This document shows, piece after piece, positions 9,768-21,829 of a DNA stretch of 64,000 nucleotides. The translations under genes and the position numbers were made by a program. This stretch comes from Abelmoschus esculentus (taxonomy: Eukaryota > Streptophyta > Magnoliopsida > Malvales > Malvaceae): positions 11,622,001 to 11,686,000 of the forward strand of contig JAUCBN010000037.1 in assembly GCA_035048815.1 (NCBI GenBank), read 5' to 3'. The notes below the pieces were generated by a model. It saw nothing but the letters and a program-made list of their open reading frames with translations, was not told where the DNA came from and searched no databases. Positions within the stretch are counted from its first letter, which is position 1, and the number at the start of each line of letters is the position of its first letter.

Positions 9768-11292
9768 TTAAAGAGACTCCGAAGAGCTGCTTGTAACAAT
9801 TTTTCTCCTTGGTCTTGCTGCCGATTGCTTTGTTCTTGGTGAGGGCGATGGTTGAGCTTTTGCTTGCCGGGGCGGTTGGAATCTTGTTGGTGGTGTTCGT
9901 TGCATCGGAGCCTCCACTTCTTCTCCTTCTTCCACGTCGGCCATCTCCTCGGTGATCATGATGTCCATTCCACCTTTCATTGTTGTGGCTACCCCGGTAT
10001 GGTGTGTACTCGGTCCGGCGGCGGTTGAGCTTTGGTGCACATAGGCATCTATCTCAGCTGATAGACTGCCCAAGATGATTGGGGATCGTGGTGGAGTGCT
10101 GAAGACTGCCCTCCGCTTTGATGGTCTTCTGCTGGCAGATGATGCCGCGGTAGAGTCTACTGCCCTAGATGGGCCGGCAGCATGGTACTGTGGTTGAGGG
10201 CCCGCGTGGAAGAACGGTCTTGGTCCTCCCGGAGCTGGTGTTGTCTCGGTATAAGGGGCGGCTGTGACAAACATATTGCTGGGAAATTCTGGAAACTACG
10301 CCCCTTGATCTGGAAAAGCATGGAGCATCATTTGGGCTAATTTGCCGTTAAAGTCTCTTTGATACTCCATGTATCTCTGTTGCCTGAGGTCCATCGCTGC
10401 CATCCTTTGCAATATCTCTTGGTACGGGTCTACTGCGGCAGAGGTGTGGGCAGTGTCTGGCATGTCTACCGTGTACTGGGCCCCGGCAGCAGTATCAGCA
10501 GGGAACTGCTAGGGCGTTGCTTGGACTGGTTCCGCCTGCGTGATCTGCATAACTTTGTGACAAAAATCTCTGGTCCATCCGCGCCTTTGGGGAGTGTATT
10601 CGTCCGTATCTTCTATTGGCAACACATAAACCAGTGATCAAACATGGGAAATATAATGGTCCTCTATCCTTCTTACCGCATTCGTGAATTTCTCGTAAGA
10701 TGATCTCTCCAACGTTGATGATCCTCTTGTTGATGATCGATTGGATGAGCACCAATCGTTTTCGGTCCACCGTGTTATTGTGGGATGTGGGAATGAGGCG
10801 TCTCTTGACGAAGGTGTTCCAAAGTTTGGCCTCGGGCTTTAGGCTTTGCCTTGATACCGATCCTCTATGGGCACCGGTTTCCCATGGAGTATTCGTGTAG
10901 CAAAGGTCGTCTTTGATCAACTCGTAATCTTCGGCAGTGACATCCTCCATGAATTCAACGTGAACATCATGGTTCGGAGTGAGGCCGTAGAAATCGTTGA
11001 TGGTCTCGGCATCTAGCTGGACAGGCCTGCCTCGGCAGTGGACAAAGAGGGAATCTTTGTTGGGCCCGTGCGCATAGAATTCCCGCACGATGGTAGCGTT
11101 CGCCTGGGCAGGTTGAAGGCAGAAGATTTCCCAATCTTGGTACTTGATTATGTCGAAGAGATAATGCTCGATGCCGTAATTTTCATCATCCGAGTGTTGG
11201 AAACCTTGTTCTTCCCACAATTGTCGGGCAATGAAAGACCTGTTGAAGCGGTCTTCAACATTGGCTGCGGCAAATCGCTTGTAAGTGGCCAT
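9768..11292 (-). pseudogene. 'Putative plant transposon protein' ORF of family A
   Basis: The N-terminal 220 residues from the ATG at 11292 match the plant-only 'putative plant transposon protein' domain: RFAAANVEDRFNRSFIARQ, an FYGL segment, then AKLWNTFVKRRLIPTSHN, VLIQSIINKRIINVGEII and GPLYFPCLITGLC. Its molecular role is unknown. It is common in Athila/Tat-like elements. Around 10615-10640 the frame slips, and the continuing frame holds a linker (VDMPDTAHTS, then YQEILQRMAAMDLRQQRYM) ending at TAG near 10300. The last segment, 10274-9768, is a Pro/Ser/Arg-rich tail ending in TSSSSESL. One original ORF of roughly 500 codons is likely. Confidence 0.75.
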
Positions 11293-11788
11293 AAAGATTG
11301 TGAGAGATTGATTTCTTGGAGATTTTCTTGGAAGGAATCTGGGAATTTCACGAAGAGTTGTGAGTAGGCAGAATGTATTGTAAGAGCAAGATTGTTAAGA
11401 ATTCTAAAGAAAACAAGAATGCAAGAGTGAATAGTTCAAGAGGGAGGGGTTGCTTATATTGGCCTCGGCCTTGTGACCGTTTGAATCCACTAGTAGTTTT
11501 GTAGTCGTTACTCTTTACTGTCGTTTCCTTTTCTGCCGCGGTAGGAATCTCGGCAGACTAGCCGTTACACTGTTCTGCCCGTTAAAACTGCTGCGGCTCT
11601 GACACTGTTTTCTGCCTCGGCAGAGTTCCTGCTGTGAACTATTTCTCCTGTATTCTTGCTTATTATCCTAAATAAAAATTAAACACAAAAAAAAAGAAAA
11701 GTAATTAAAGTAAAAACGAATTAGAAAAATAAAAGTAAACTAAACTAAATTAATCCTAATATAATAATAATAAAGAAAAGGGAGGAGA
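11293..11788. other. Spacer between family A ORFs where pol would be expected
   Basis: About 500 bases without coding signal. 11460-11640 is rich in the family's tcggcag/ctgcc motifs. 11640-11788 is A/T-rich. I see no trace of reverse transcriptase or integrase here. Confidence 0.6.
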
Positions 11789-14340
11789 TCATGTTACTGG
11801 TGGAGTGCATGCAAATGCATCTCCTAAGATGATTCTCTCTTGTTGGCCAGAATTATAAATCAGTTGTGGGCCACTCCCTTTTGATGTGTGTCCATCCACT
11901 TTGATCTTGATCTTTTTGCCAAATAGCCTGCCGAGCATGTTGCCAAGGCAGGATATTTTGGTGTCTACTATGTGGATGGCTTTGCACTCTTCTGGATCAT
12001 CATATTTTTTTAAGTTGTGGAATGCATTGAGTTTGACTTGTTGGTCATTAACCCTCATTGTCAATTCTCCTTTTTCCACATCAATTAAAGTGCGTCCAGT
12101 TGCAAGGAAAGGTCTCCCCAAGATGATCATTGCATTATCATCTATTTCACAATCAAGGACAAGAAAATCAGCAGGAAAAATAAATTTATCGACTTTTACC
12201 AGTATGTCCTCGATTTTGCCTTCGGGTTGCACATATGATCGATCCTCTAGTTGGAGCATAACTTTTGTAGGTTTCGCCCTTCCTATTCCAAGCCTTTGGA
12301 AGACAGATTTGGGCATTAGATTGATGCTTGCTCCAAGGTTGCATAGGGCCTCACCTTCATAGTTCTTACCTATCGCACAAGGTATGATAAAGCATCCAGG
12401 ATCCTTCAATTTTGGTGGCATGCGATTGTGTAGCATTTCCATGCATCCCTCGGTAGCAGCCACTTTTTCGAACTCACCTATTCGTTTTCTCTTAGACACC
12501 ATGTCTTTTAAGAACTTGGCATAATTAGGCATTTGTTCAATTGCCTCTACGAATGGTATGTTAATGTGGACTTGCTTTAAAATATCAAGGAATTTCTTGA
12601 ATTGTTGGTCCTGTTTTTGCTTTTTCAACCTTTGTGGGAAAGGTGGTGGTGGTCTCATCTCATCCAAGGTTTCTTTAGTTTGGAATTTAATACCTGGCAC
12701 CACTAGTGTTGTTGCTGTCTCGGCAGGCTGTTCAGGAGCTATTGTGCTTTCTGCCGGAGCGGTGTTATCAGCATCAGTTTGCTCAGCCTCCTCTTTTGCT
12801 GGATCTGTTGATGGATTTTGACTTGCTGGAATCTTTTCCTTCAGCTGTAGACCAATCCTGGTTGTGATTGCTTTACACTGTTCATGGCCCATTACCTTAG
12901 CAACTTCAGTATTGCTAGGTAGTCCTCCTTGTGGTCTAGTATTTATATCTTGAGCAAACTACCCAACCTGAGTTTCTAAAGTTTTAATAGCTGCTTCTTG
13001 ATTTTGCAACTTCATCTCAGTTCTATTCATGAAAGCATTTTTCCTTTTGATGAAATTATTGTTCTCTGCCATGAATGATTCAGTTTTCATCATAAAGGCT
13101 TTAAGAGTATTCTCCAACGAACTTACCGATTGCTGCTGCATCTGCTGCTACGGCATTGGCTGCTGGACCTGCGGCGGCGGCAGATGTTGCATTGGTTGAT
13201 GGAATCCTGAGGGTTGGGTGGTTGGGTTTAAGGCATTGTTAGGATTGCTCCATGACAGGTTCGGATGCCTCTTCCATGAAGGATTGTATGTGTTGGACAT
13301 CATATTGGTTTGGTTGTAATTTCCAACATACATACCGGTTTCTTGACTCATACAATCAGAGGAACTGTGGTTACCTCCACATAAATCACAAAAAGAATCA
13401 ATTACCTTAACCTCATGGGTATTTTGCTGTAATTGCAAATTTTGTACCATCTTTGTAAGAGAGGCCAATTGTGCTGCCACTGAATTTGATGTGTCTAACT
13501 CATTCACCTGGCTTGGCATCTTACTCCTACTCGCCTAGATGTAGGGAATTGAAAATCGTTCTTTACGAGTTTGTTAAGTTTCTTAATAGCTTCCTCAGGT
13601 GCTTTATCAATGAGTGTTCCATTCGCCGAGGCATCTAACATCATCCTTGTCGGGGCATTCGTGGCATTATAGAACATGGTCACTTGTGTCCATAGGGGAA
13701 ATCCATGCAAAGGACACTTGTGCAGTAACTCCCTGTAGCGCTCCCATGCCTCGTACATAGGTTCGTCATCTGCCTGTCGAAAAGATGTGATTTCATTACG
13801 AATTCTATCATATAAATTAGTAGTATTAAAACGGGTAATAAAATCATGACAGAGTTCACTCCAAGATCCAATAGATCCTACTGGAATGCTATTTAACCAA
13901 GCTTTCGCCCTATCCCTCAGTGAATACGGGAATAGCTTTAATCTCAGGACATCTTCATGGACTCCTTGAATTTTAAAGGAATTGCATATCTTCATGAAGG
14001 ACTTGAGATGCTGCCTTGCATCTTTAGTTACAGACCCACCAAATTGTCCAATAGTGTTAAGCATATTGAACATGACAGGTTTCAGTTCAAAGTGGGTTGC
14101 TTCTATCTCCGATGTAACGACTCCTGGGTTTAATCCATTTAAATCCTCTTCAAGGAAGTCTTTGACAGTGAGCTGTCGCGGCCCTGGTGGCGGCGAAAGA
14201 CCTCCATTACCGGTAGGTAAGTTTTGTCCTGTAGGGTGATCTGCCATAGCTTCTTGGATTTGTCTCCTCAACCTTTGCCTTGTTCGTTCGATCTCTGGAC
14301 CTAACTCGTACAAAGGGTTGGTTGGGTTGGCCCTGGTCAT
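11789..14340 (-). pseudogene. Gag-protease polyprotein of family A
   Basis: The start is set at the ATG at 14340 (MTRANPTNPLYELGPEIERT). The preceding open residues are a Phe-rich artefact of the A-rich leader. The gag domain is clear: RLKLFPYSLRDRAKAWLNSI, SWSELCHDFITRFNTTN, MYEAWERYRELLHKCPLHGF. A CCHC-like knuckle, CDLCGGNHSSSDC, follows near 13400. The aspartic protease at 12400-11950 has ALCNLGASINLMPKSVF, where the family has Asp-Leu-Gly, so the catalytic Asp is Asn. ILGRPFLATGRTLIDVE closes the fold. A frameshift near 13520 and stops at about 13145 and 12958 break the frame into four pieces (14340-13504, 13519-13148, 13141-12959, 12892-11789). Confidence 0.88.
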
Positions 14341-14420
14341 ACACCAAGAAAAACAAAGGTAAAAATAAAAAGAAAAAGAAAAGAAAGAAGAAAATAAAGA
14401 AAACAAAATTTAGTTGCCAA

Positions 14421-14438
14421 TCCCTGGCAACGGCGCCA
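14421..14438 (-). other. Primer-binding site, tRNA-Asp type
   Basis: The sense strand reads TGGCGCCGTTGCCAGGGA, complementary to the 3' end of plant tRNA-Asp with one mismatch from the usual CCGGGGA. It lies 6 bases inside LTR A2. Confidence 0.88.
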
Positions 14439-14444
14439 AAAACT

Positions 14445-15769
14445 TGTCGCGTGTCAAAAGTGCGCGTTTAGTGCAAGTGGACACATCGCAAGTAATAAGT
14501 GATAAGTATTTATCGGATTATCGTCTCCACAGGGATTGGTATACTCAATATGTCTTCTTCGTCTTCTTATTCTGTAGAAAGAAATAAAATAAAACACAAG
14601 TAGTTTTGGGTTGGATAAACTGAAATAAAACAACTAAATAAAATAAAGAGATTTGATAAATAGAGAGAGAGGTCAGGATTCAGTTGCGTTGTATTGTCGA
14701 TTTGATTGACTTGTCTCTTCCCAATGCAATTGTATATCACTACCTCGGCAGCACTGTAGAATACTGCCTTGGCAACGACGATACTGTCCGCCGCAGCAAT
14801 CCTTTGCACATGGGTGGACTTTACCAAAGTTCGGCAAAGTGTCCTTGAATGACTTCGCTTATCCCTAAGTCGAAGTACTGTTGATGACTAGTCCTTGATG
14901 ATACCTCCCGGCGTGAATCAATTATACTCAGCAACCAATCTCACACTTCTTTTAGCCGCTGAAACTCTTAACCTATCCCTAGGCCAAGTTAGTATTTCGC
15001 GATTGAAACACCGTACTTGCCCCTTTCGTGAATCTAACTCTCCCGAGTCTAGATAAATGGATTACTCACAAACTTCTCTCCCGAGCTTGAATGCAAGAAC
15101 AAAGAATAACAAAGGATAAGCAAACCTTGATAGTTTTATTGCATTGAAACAAAGACAAAGTACAATCTCCTCTCACAAATACTAAACAACCTTCACCTAA
15201 ACCCTAAGAAAGCTTAGAACATAGTTTGAGAGAAAGAAAACAAAGAATCTATGAATCGGCTCTCTCTAGGTATATCTAATACATTGAACGGCTAGGTCTT
15301 ATATAGGCTTGACCTAGGACAAACCTTTCCTAAGTAGAATACAACTTGGAGTAGGGAACAAGTCATGTACATAATTAAAATATTTCCAAGTTTAATTCAA
15401 CTAAGAGGCTTTCCCGCGTGGCCTTGTCTTGGGCTTTTCCTTATGCTAGCCAGCTCCGATCCATATGCTTTATGTCCAGAAACGTCCCTTGGATTTTTCT
15501 CTTGCAATCGCCTACAGTCTTGCTTCCTGGCTCTCAACTGCTGCCTCGGCATCAGGTCCTACCTCGACCATGTTGCTGCCGCGCGACACTGGTTCTCCTG
15601 CACAGATATAAAAATATAGTAAAACTTGCCTTTTCTGTAAATATTATCTCTATGAGCATAACTTCTAAATATATCACATTAAGTACATGAATTGGTCCGA
15701 GTGGGTGTAAATTCGGTGATTAATGCCCATAAAAGGTGTAAAAAGTGATAGTGAGTTGAGCACTTATCA
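14445..15769 (-). repeat. LTR A2 (5' LTR of family A element)
   Basis: 1325 bases, tgtcgcgtgtc... to ...gcacttatca on the plus strand. It matches A1 with only scattered substitutions and small indels. The TATA box is at 15298-15307. The flank beyond 15769 (agtgacatctag) shows no duplication of the sequence left of A1. Confidence 0.9.
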
Positions 15770-16618
15770 AGTGACATCTAGCAATATATCATTGTCATCT
15801 AAGTTACAAGAGATCATGATTCAATGTATCATGCCCGTGACCAACTCTTTTAATATATTATATCCTTTTATCCTTTTATATCTTTAATAGGCACAAGTCT
15901 TGGAATAGCCACACTTGTATAGCCTATTTTAATGTTTCTTGATATCTAGAGTGGATTACTTTTAATGAACAATTTGTGATATCTCATATCAACGTATTCA
16001 AGCATGGCCATGCATTTCTAGTCTCACTCAATCAAGTGGCCTTTGATATATTTTCCTATTATGTAGGATGGACAAATCCTATCTTGATCATTCACATCTC
16101 ACTACAGACATTGTAATATGTCCAATATCAGTTTTTATAGTGTAACTAATTACGAGACACGTTTAACTACATCAAAACATAAAACAACATATGTTGAGAT
16201 AGTAATAATCTCAAGTCTAAGGATCATACATATAGTTATCACTATGAGCAATATCGTGACCGTCACATAATAATCCAAGATATATGCTCATAGTGGGTCA
16301 ATCCAATATATTATTCTCTACTAATATATTCATGTATTAATTCTGACATCTCTATGTCAATGACAACTCATTGTCATCAATTAATCATATGTTAGTCTTA
16401 AGCGTATTATTATTGTCCATACCCATAATAATACTTGACTAAGGATCTTTTAATAATAATACATATATTATTATATGGACCTTATTGTTTCTTAGTTTAG
16501 GTTATACGTTGACACATATATCTGAAAACAACAATGATAATGTCTTTATTCAATAAAATTGGTAAATAAAAGTATCTTTACAATCATCATATGATTGGTC
16601 TTTAGGCATACTCTAACA
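15770..16618 (-). repeat. Probable copia LTR fragment
   Basis: On the minus strand it begins TGTTAGAGTATGCCTAAAG at 16618 and runs left to 15770, where LTR A2 cuts it. No ORF. The TGTTAGAG start and the AT-rich body suggest a copia LTR, but I see no second copy, primer site or polypurine tract, so the class is tentative. Confidence 0.45.
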
Positions 16619-16929
16619 GCAAATTCACCTTAAAAAACTTTAAGAACATATCATGGCGTATTAGCTAGATACAATTCAACCTAGTTAGCAACAATATATC
16701 CAACTCCTAAGAGGATGCTTCAACATCAATAATCTTATAAACACATGAAAGAAACACCTCTAATATACTCAAAATGGTTTCTAGATGCATTCGAACTTAA
16801 ATAACCACATCAGAGATTCAACTCATAGATAGTCATGCTACATTATCAACAACACTCAAATTCACACATAGGGATATCAAAAATCATACTTCAATATAAC
16901 TTTTATTATAACTAAAAAATACCAATAGG
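16619..16929. other. Unassigned repeat DNA left of copia element E
   Basis: No coding signal. It ends with the target duplication atagg (16925-16929) of the copia element. Since the sequence resumes at 24088, this piece and 24093 onward were once contiguous. It may be the outer part of the gypsy LTR that continues on the right. Confidence 0.4.
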
Positions 16930-18909
16930 TGATAGAAATAAAATATATTCAATACGAATATAAACCCAAGATCTATACATGTCAAATCATCAAGAACGAT
17001 AAAATAAATAAACTGAATACAGAAGCGTACCTGAATTAATCTCGATAGAGTTTTTCCAAAGGGTTTGATCTTCCAAGAAGTTAGGTTACCTCTTTCCACA
17101 CAACTCTCAGACGGGGAAAAGAGATATTGTAACCCCCTAAACCTGACCTAGAAGAAATAGGTCGAATCTAGACAGTCATGTTTGAAAACTTTACCCTCAT
17201 GAAACAAATTTTAAAAAAAACTATACTTTAATTTAAAATAAAACCATAGTGATAACATAAATATCCCAAATATCTCAAAGTTTACAAAATAATAAATAAT
17301 AACCTGAATAACTAAAAATAGTTTCGTTTTGATAATGAAAAACTGAATAAAATTTGAGACCCTCCAAGTATCGCATCGCCTATAGTTCAAAGATCTGTAA
17401 GAGAAAAGCTAAGAGGGGGTAAGCTAAAAAGCTTAATGTGTCTCTAAGGTGCAAAAAAACAAAACACGGTTTATAAAATTATTTCTCAAAAGTAACGTCT
17501 TTCAAAAATTAAAATACGGTTCACACAAATAATTTTCTCAAGAGTAAAATTTTGGAAAAATGTAAATCATGATGTATGAATGATATCATACGCACAACAC
17601 AAATCCCAACAACAGCGTCACCAATCTGAGTGGAGGAGTTCCCAAGAACCCTCACCTACAACGTCACCAAAATCTCAAGGTGGTCTTAGGCTTCCGGAAA
17701 GCTGCCACAACTTCCTCCGTACACAATCCCACCTCATGCATACAATATGATGTAACATGATTTGAAAATCCGAAAACAATCACAATTCAATCCGAAATCA
17801 CAATTTATCCAAAATCTCAATTTTTCCGAAAACACAAATTCACAGGAATATAAAAATCATATTTACTCTCAAAAGTGTGAAATCTCAAATCTAAAAACTT
17901 TAATATTTTTTTCAAATCATAATGACATGTATGCATGATAACACAAGTGCACAATCAAAGTCACAGTACAAAAATTAGACATGCTAGCAAAACACGATTA
18001 TTTTTCAAAACACAAAATATTAAGCATGTCGCACAAAAATACATTTTTCGGAAAAACACATATAGCACCAGTAAGAGAACACACCTTAGCAAAGCGATTC
18101 AAACTATTGAATAACGTGGTCTTGAACTCGAACAGAAATAAACAAGGAAAATATAGGCTTTAGAGAATCTTGATGGAAGAAAATAATTGATGGTTTTCTC
18201 TTAAACCAAAATATGTATATATATAGGGAAAACATAATTAATTCCAATAAGAAATAAAATTCTATTAAATCATAAAAGAATTAATAAAATAATAATAAAA
18301 AGCTTATAGTATTTTAAATGGATTTCTTTTTTGAGACTTTATATAATATTTATAATATTAAATAAAGAGTTTTGATAAAACAATAATTAGAATAAAATGA
18401 TATTTTTAATAAATAAATTAATTGTAGATAAAATATTAATAAAAAAATTAATCTCAATAAAAATAAAATTCAATTTAAAATCAAATTAGTTATCCAAAAG
18501 TCATTAAATCACTTTTAACTTTTAATCTTCAAATTCAAATTTAAAACTTTATAATCTTATCTCAAAAATTTTCCCTCAAATTTAGAAAATCAATTTAAAA
18601 ACCTCAAGAAAATTAGGGTTTCAAAAATTGAGAAAAATTTTGGGGTGTTACAGATATGCAAGTTAACCTAATTCTTGGGGACCATAACCCTTTTATATAG
18701 TTGATTTAATAACCAACTATTAAGTATTTATAATTTTGTCCCTCATCAAATTATAAATACACCTTATGGTATCTACACTTTTAATTCCATGATAATTTAA
18801 TACCTATAACACGTGTAACATAATTGGCCACTTAATTACGTGTTAAACTTTATAATAGCAATATACATTATACATATGTGCCCACTATTATTGAATTTTT
18901 GATCCAACA
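16930..18909 (-). repeat. Left (3') LTR of copia E, split by a solo LTR
   Basis: Two halves, 16930-17127 and 18658-18909, together match the right LTR at 23663-24087 in order (for example ggaagcgtacctgaattaat-type sequence and atcaaattataaatacacc). Between them lies a gypsy solo LTR with its own target duplication. Confidence 0.88.
17128..18652 (-). mobile_element. Gypsy solo LTR inserted in the copia E LTR
   Basis: 1525 bases, plus-strand ends tgtaaccccct... and ...ttggggtgttaca, flanked by a perfect duplication gatat (17123-17127 and 18653-18657). It has no primer site, ORF or second LTR, so it is a solo LTR. The block 17413-17445 (gggggtaagct...gcttaatgtgtctc) matches one in the Tekay LTR at 6311, which suggests a related lineage and the same minus direction. 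Confidence 0.88.
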
Positions 18910-19399
18910 ATCTCCCACTTGGGCAACATATGTTTTCTGACAAATGTATAACCTTATGAGCTCAAAAATTTGCTATCATATAATAGGTATTCTATAACAA
19001 TCTCGTCCATCAATTATATCCATATAGGATCAAAGCGGTCTTCATCATATCAATCATGACTGGACCCATCAATGGTCACGTATACAAACATAATCAAATG
19101 ACATAGATCAATCATGGATGCGTAGCATGAAAATTACATGTAAATGTGAACCAAACATGCCTATTTCCAACTGGTCCTCCTAAACTTTAATGAGACCAAA
19201 CTTTACTAAATTTGTGCATAAGTCAAAATAACTTTATGTCTGCAGAAATTACCTTTAAACTGAAGTAACCGAAATTGTGTCTAAAACGAATGAGCATCTA
19301 TCAAAATAACAAACTCCCACTAAAACTGAATATACTTAAATAATATTACACCCACATGAGCAGTATGCTCAGGAAAGACGAAGGGCGATAGTTTCTCAA
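18910..19399 (-). other. Non-coding 3' part of copia E
   Basis: Starts with the polypurine tract (plus strand atctcccacttggg, 18910-18923). The rest has no recognisable coding sequence. Confidence 0.5.
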
Positions 19400-19710
19400 T
19401 AAGCGGGCAATTATGGAGTTTGTACCAACATGCTTTATAGACACACAAACACTCTGAATTTTCTTTAACAACTAGGAACTAAATTTTTTAAAGTGTTCCT
19501 ATTGTTTATAAAATAAATGATGCATATTTATTGTCAAAAAATAACTGAAGTGGTCTTTCTATTGAATCTATAATTAGCAGCTCATGTGACAGAGTCTTTT
19601 GCATTAATATTCTAGTAGAATCGAAGCCTGTAAACTTGATGATCTCTAACTTACCAGAACTTCGATATGTGAGCATGTAATTTTTGTTCTCTAAAGGCAT
19701 TTCATAACTC
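19400..19710 (-). pseudogene. Copia E RNase H remnant
   Basis: The frame 19700-19506 contains YMLTYRSSGKLEII, the start of copia RNase H, followed shortly by IDSIERPLQLFFDNKYASF, its C-terminal IxRPLxLxxDNxxA motif. The piece between the two, including the DSDxAG site, is missing. An internal deletion is the simplest reading. Confidence 0.6.
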
Positions 19711-20099
19711 TATTTGCTGCTATCCAATGGTCCATTTTAAATTTACTTAAATATCTGTCTAACATTCTAATAATGTACGTAATATCCAAATGCATACATA
19801 CTTAAACATAAATTAGATTCTCAATAGCTTATGTATATAGAATCTTTTGTATTTTTATAAATTTCAATGATACTTTTAGGGAACTGAAAAGAATTTTTTT
19901 TTTAGTAATATGATTGTCACTTGGTTTACTCCCACTGAACTTGTAATACATACAATTTTCAATCAAATCTATCTCAAAACCGAATGAGATAATCAATATA
20001 AAATTTATAATTTTTATTAACGAGAGTTAAACTTAAGCTCGTATATGGATTTCTTTAATTTACACATCATTAATTTTGTATCATTAGACACAAATCAAT

Positions 20100-20350
20100 G
20101 ATTGTACCATATAATTAATTTATTCAATGTTGTCATTGAAAAACACAAGTTTAACATCCATCTTATGTAGCTCAAGATTAAAAGCAACAAGTATCAAGAT
20201 TATTTTGAAAAAGCCTTTCAGTAAAACTTGAGAGAAAGTCTCCACAAAATCAATGTCTTATTTTAGAGTATATCCTTTAGATACAAGACATGCCTTATAA
20301 TAGTCCACATTATCATTTACATTCCTCTTGGTTTTAAATATTAATTTACA
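20100..20350 (-). pseudogene. Copia E reverse transcriptase remnant
   Basis: Minus-strand translation around 20345-20110 gives IGCKLIFKTKRNVNDN, then YKACLVSKGYT, ETFSQVLLK and LELHKMDVKLVFF, which match in order the copia RT segment with K-I/W-V-F-K-x-K-R, ARLVAKG, ETFSPV and MDVKTAFL. Stops interrupt it. Confidence 0.7.
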
Positions 20351-21829
20351 ACCAATTGGTTTGTACCTTAAGGTAATGAGACAAGTTTTTAAACTTTATT
20401 GCCTTGTATAAAATTATACTTTTTTGAATAACATCAATCCACTTTTGAGAGTTAAAATTTTTATGGTTTGATAAAAGAAACTGATCAGGTTGTCTTTTAT
20501 CATTCCATTATTATCTTTATTTTCTTGATCAAATACTAAGTAATAATCATGAATAGTATTTCTCTTTCCTCTCATGGATATCTTTAGAGACACTTTTTTT
20601 AGGTTGTTTTGAGGTTGTTGAGTTTGTTCTTCTAAAAAATAATTACCTTATCTTGAACGAGAGTTGTTCAACATTGTTTTGCTGATGTACTTGATTCACT
20701 TTTTGATTAATGATAGGTGTGAAAACCTAAACATCGCGGAAAGTGATAGTAGGAATTAAATTAATATCCAATTCCTCCTTAACAACAATGTATCTAACCT
20801 TATTCTCCCTCCAAACTCAACATCCTAAAAAATAATTATAAACCTCCCATTAAAATAATCTTAATTGTGAGATCATAAACTTTACAGCCCATGGATCACT
20901 CAAAATAGCCTAAGTAGTTGCTTACTTTTGAAGTTTAATTTCTATACATGTATCCTAACTTATGCAAAAGAATAAATACTTTATAACTTGATGTTATTCC
21001 TTTTGAGTAGGACCCTTAGCAACTTCATTCTAATATATATATTTTATTGCCCTTATTCTTAGAGACACTAACTAGAGAGCACTAACTGATTGAGTATTTT
21101 TTACAATTACAATGCTTCAATTTTTCTTCCTCTTTAACACAATGAGAAATAATCTCATTTGAAGTTTATTTCTCCTTTAATAATTATAACTAATTTTGAA
21201 TTAGTTAAACTATATAGGAAACTATACTAAAATTATAAGAACAAACAATTGTTATAAAGTTTGATCTTATGTGCCATAAGTTTTGAAGCAATATAATATA
21301 CTTCCTCATATTTCCTTGATCCTTACACTTCATAGACATCAAGTAAACCAAAAATGATGTCATATTAATCTTAAAAAAATTAGTAATAATTTTTTCTTCT
21401 CAATTTTAACAAGAAAAACCTTAGTATGAATAATTTCTTTAGATTTGTGCTCTTAAAAGTTTCTAGAATATTTTACTTTATGATCATTAGACTTATGCAA
21501 CTTGAACAAACTCACCTCTCAAAATCCTATTTATGAATGCTTACCGCCGTGAGAGGTGCAAGTTGTTATTCACTTGGTGCAAGTTCTATGTTCATACCAC
21601 CAAATACTATATATAAGTATCTTTTCTATTCCTTGAAATTAATTTTACTAAACATAAGTGTAAAATGTATTCAACAAATATTATAACAAAGATAAATTAC
21701 CTAATTATAGAACAAAAATAAGTAAATAAACAAGCTCACATAAATATCCATAAGTAAACAATAAATTCAAAATAATGGCTAGTTCCCCTCAAGATACCAA
21801 GCACAACATTAATATAAACTCTTTGGATA

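Larger units (their letters stand above)
7532..15769 (-). mobile_element. Family A: Athila/Tat-type gypsy element lacking pol
   Basis: Two 1.33-kb LTRs (7532-8857 and 14445-15769) in the same direction enclose 5.6 kb. The sense strand is minus: tRNA-Asp primer site (14421-14438), gag-protease (14340-11789), a gap, a plant transposon protein ORF (11292-9768), a non-coding tail and the polypurine tract. The tRNA-Asp primer and gag/protease sequence style are those of Athila and Tat elements. No reverse transcriptase, RNase H or integrase motif is present in any frame between 11788 and 8858, so the copy is non-autonomous. The two LTRs are almost identical by eye, which suggests a young insertion. 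Confidence 0.85.
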
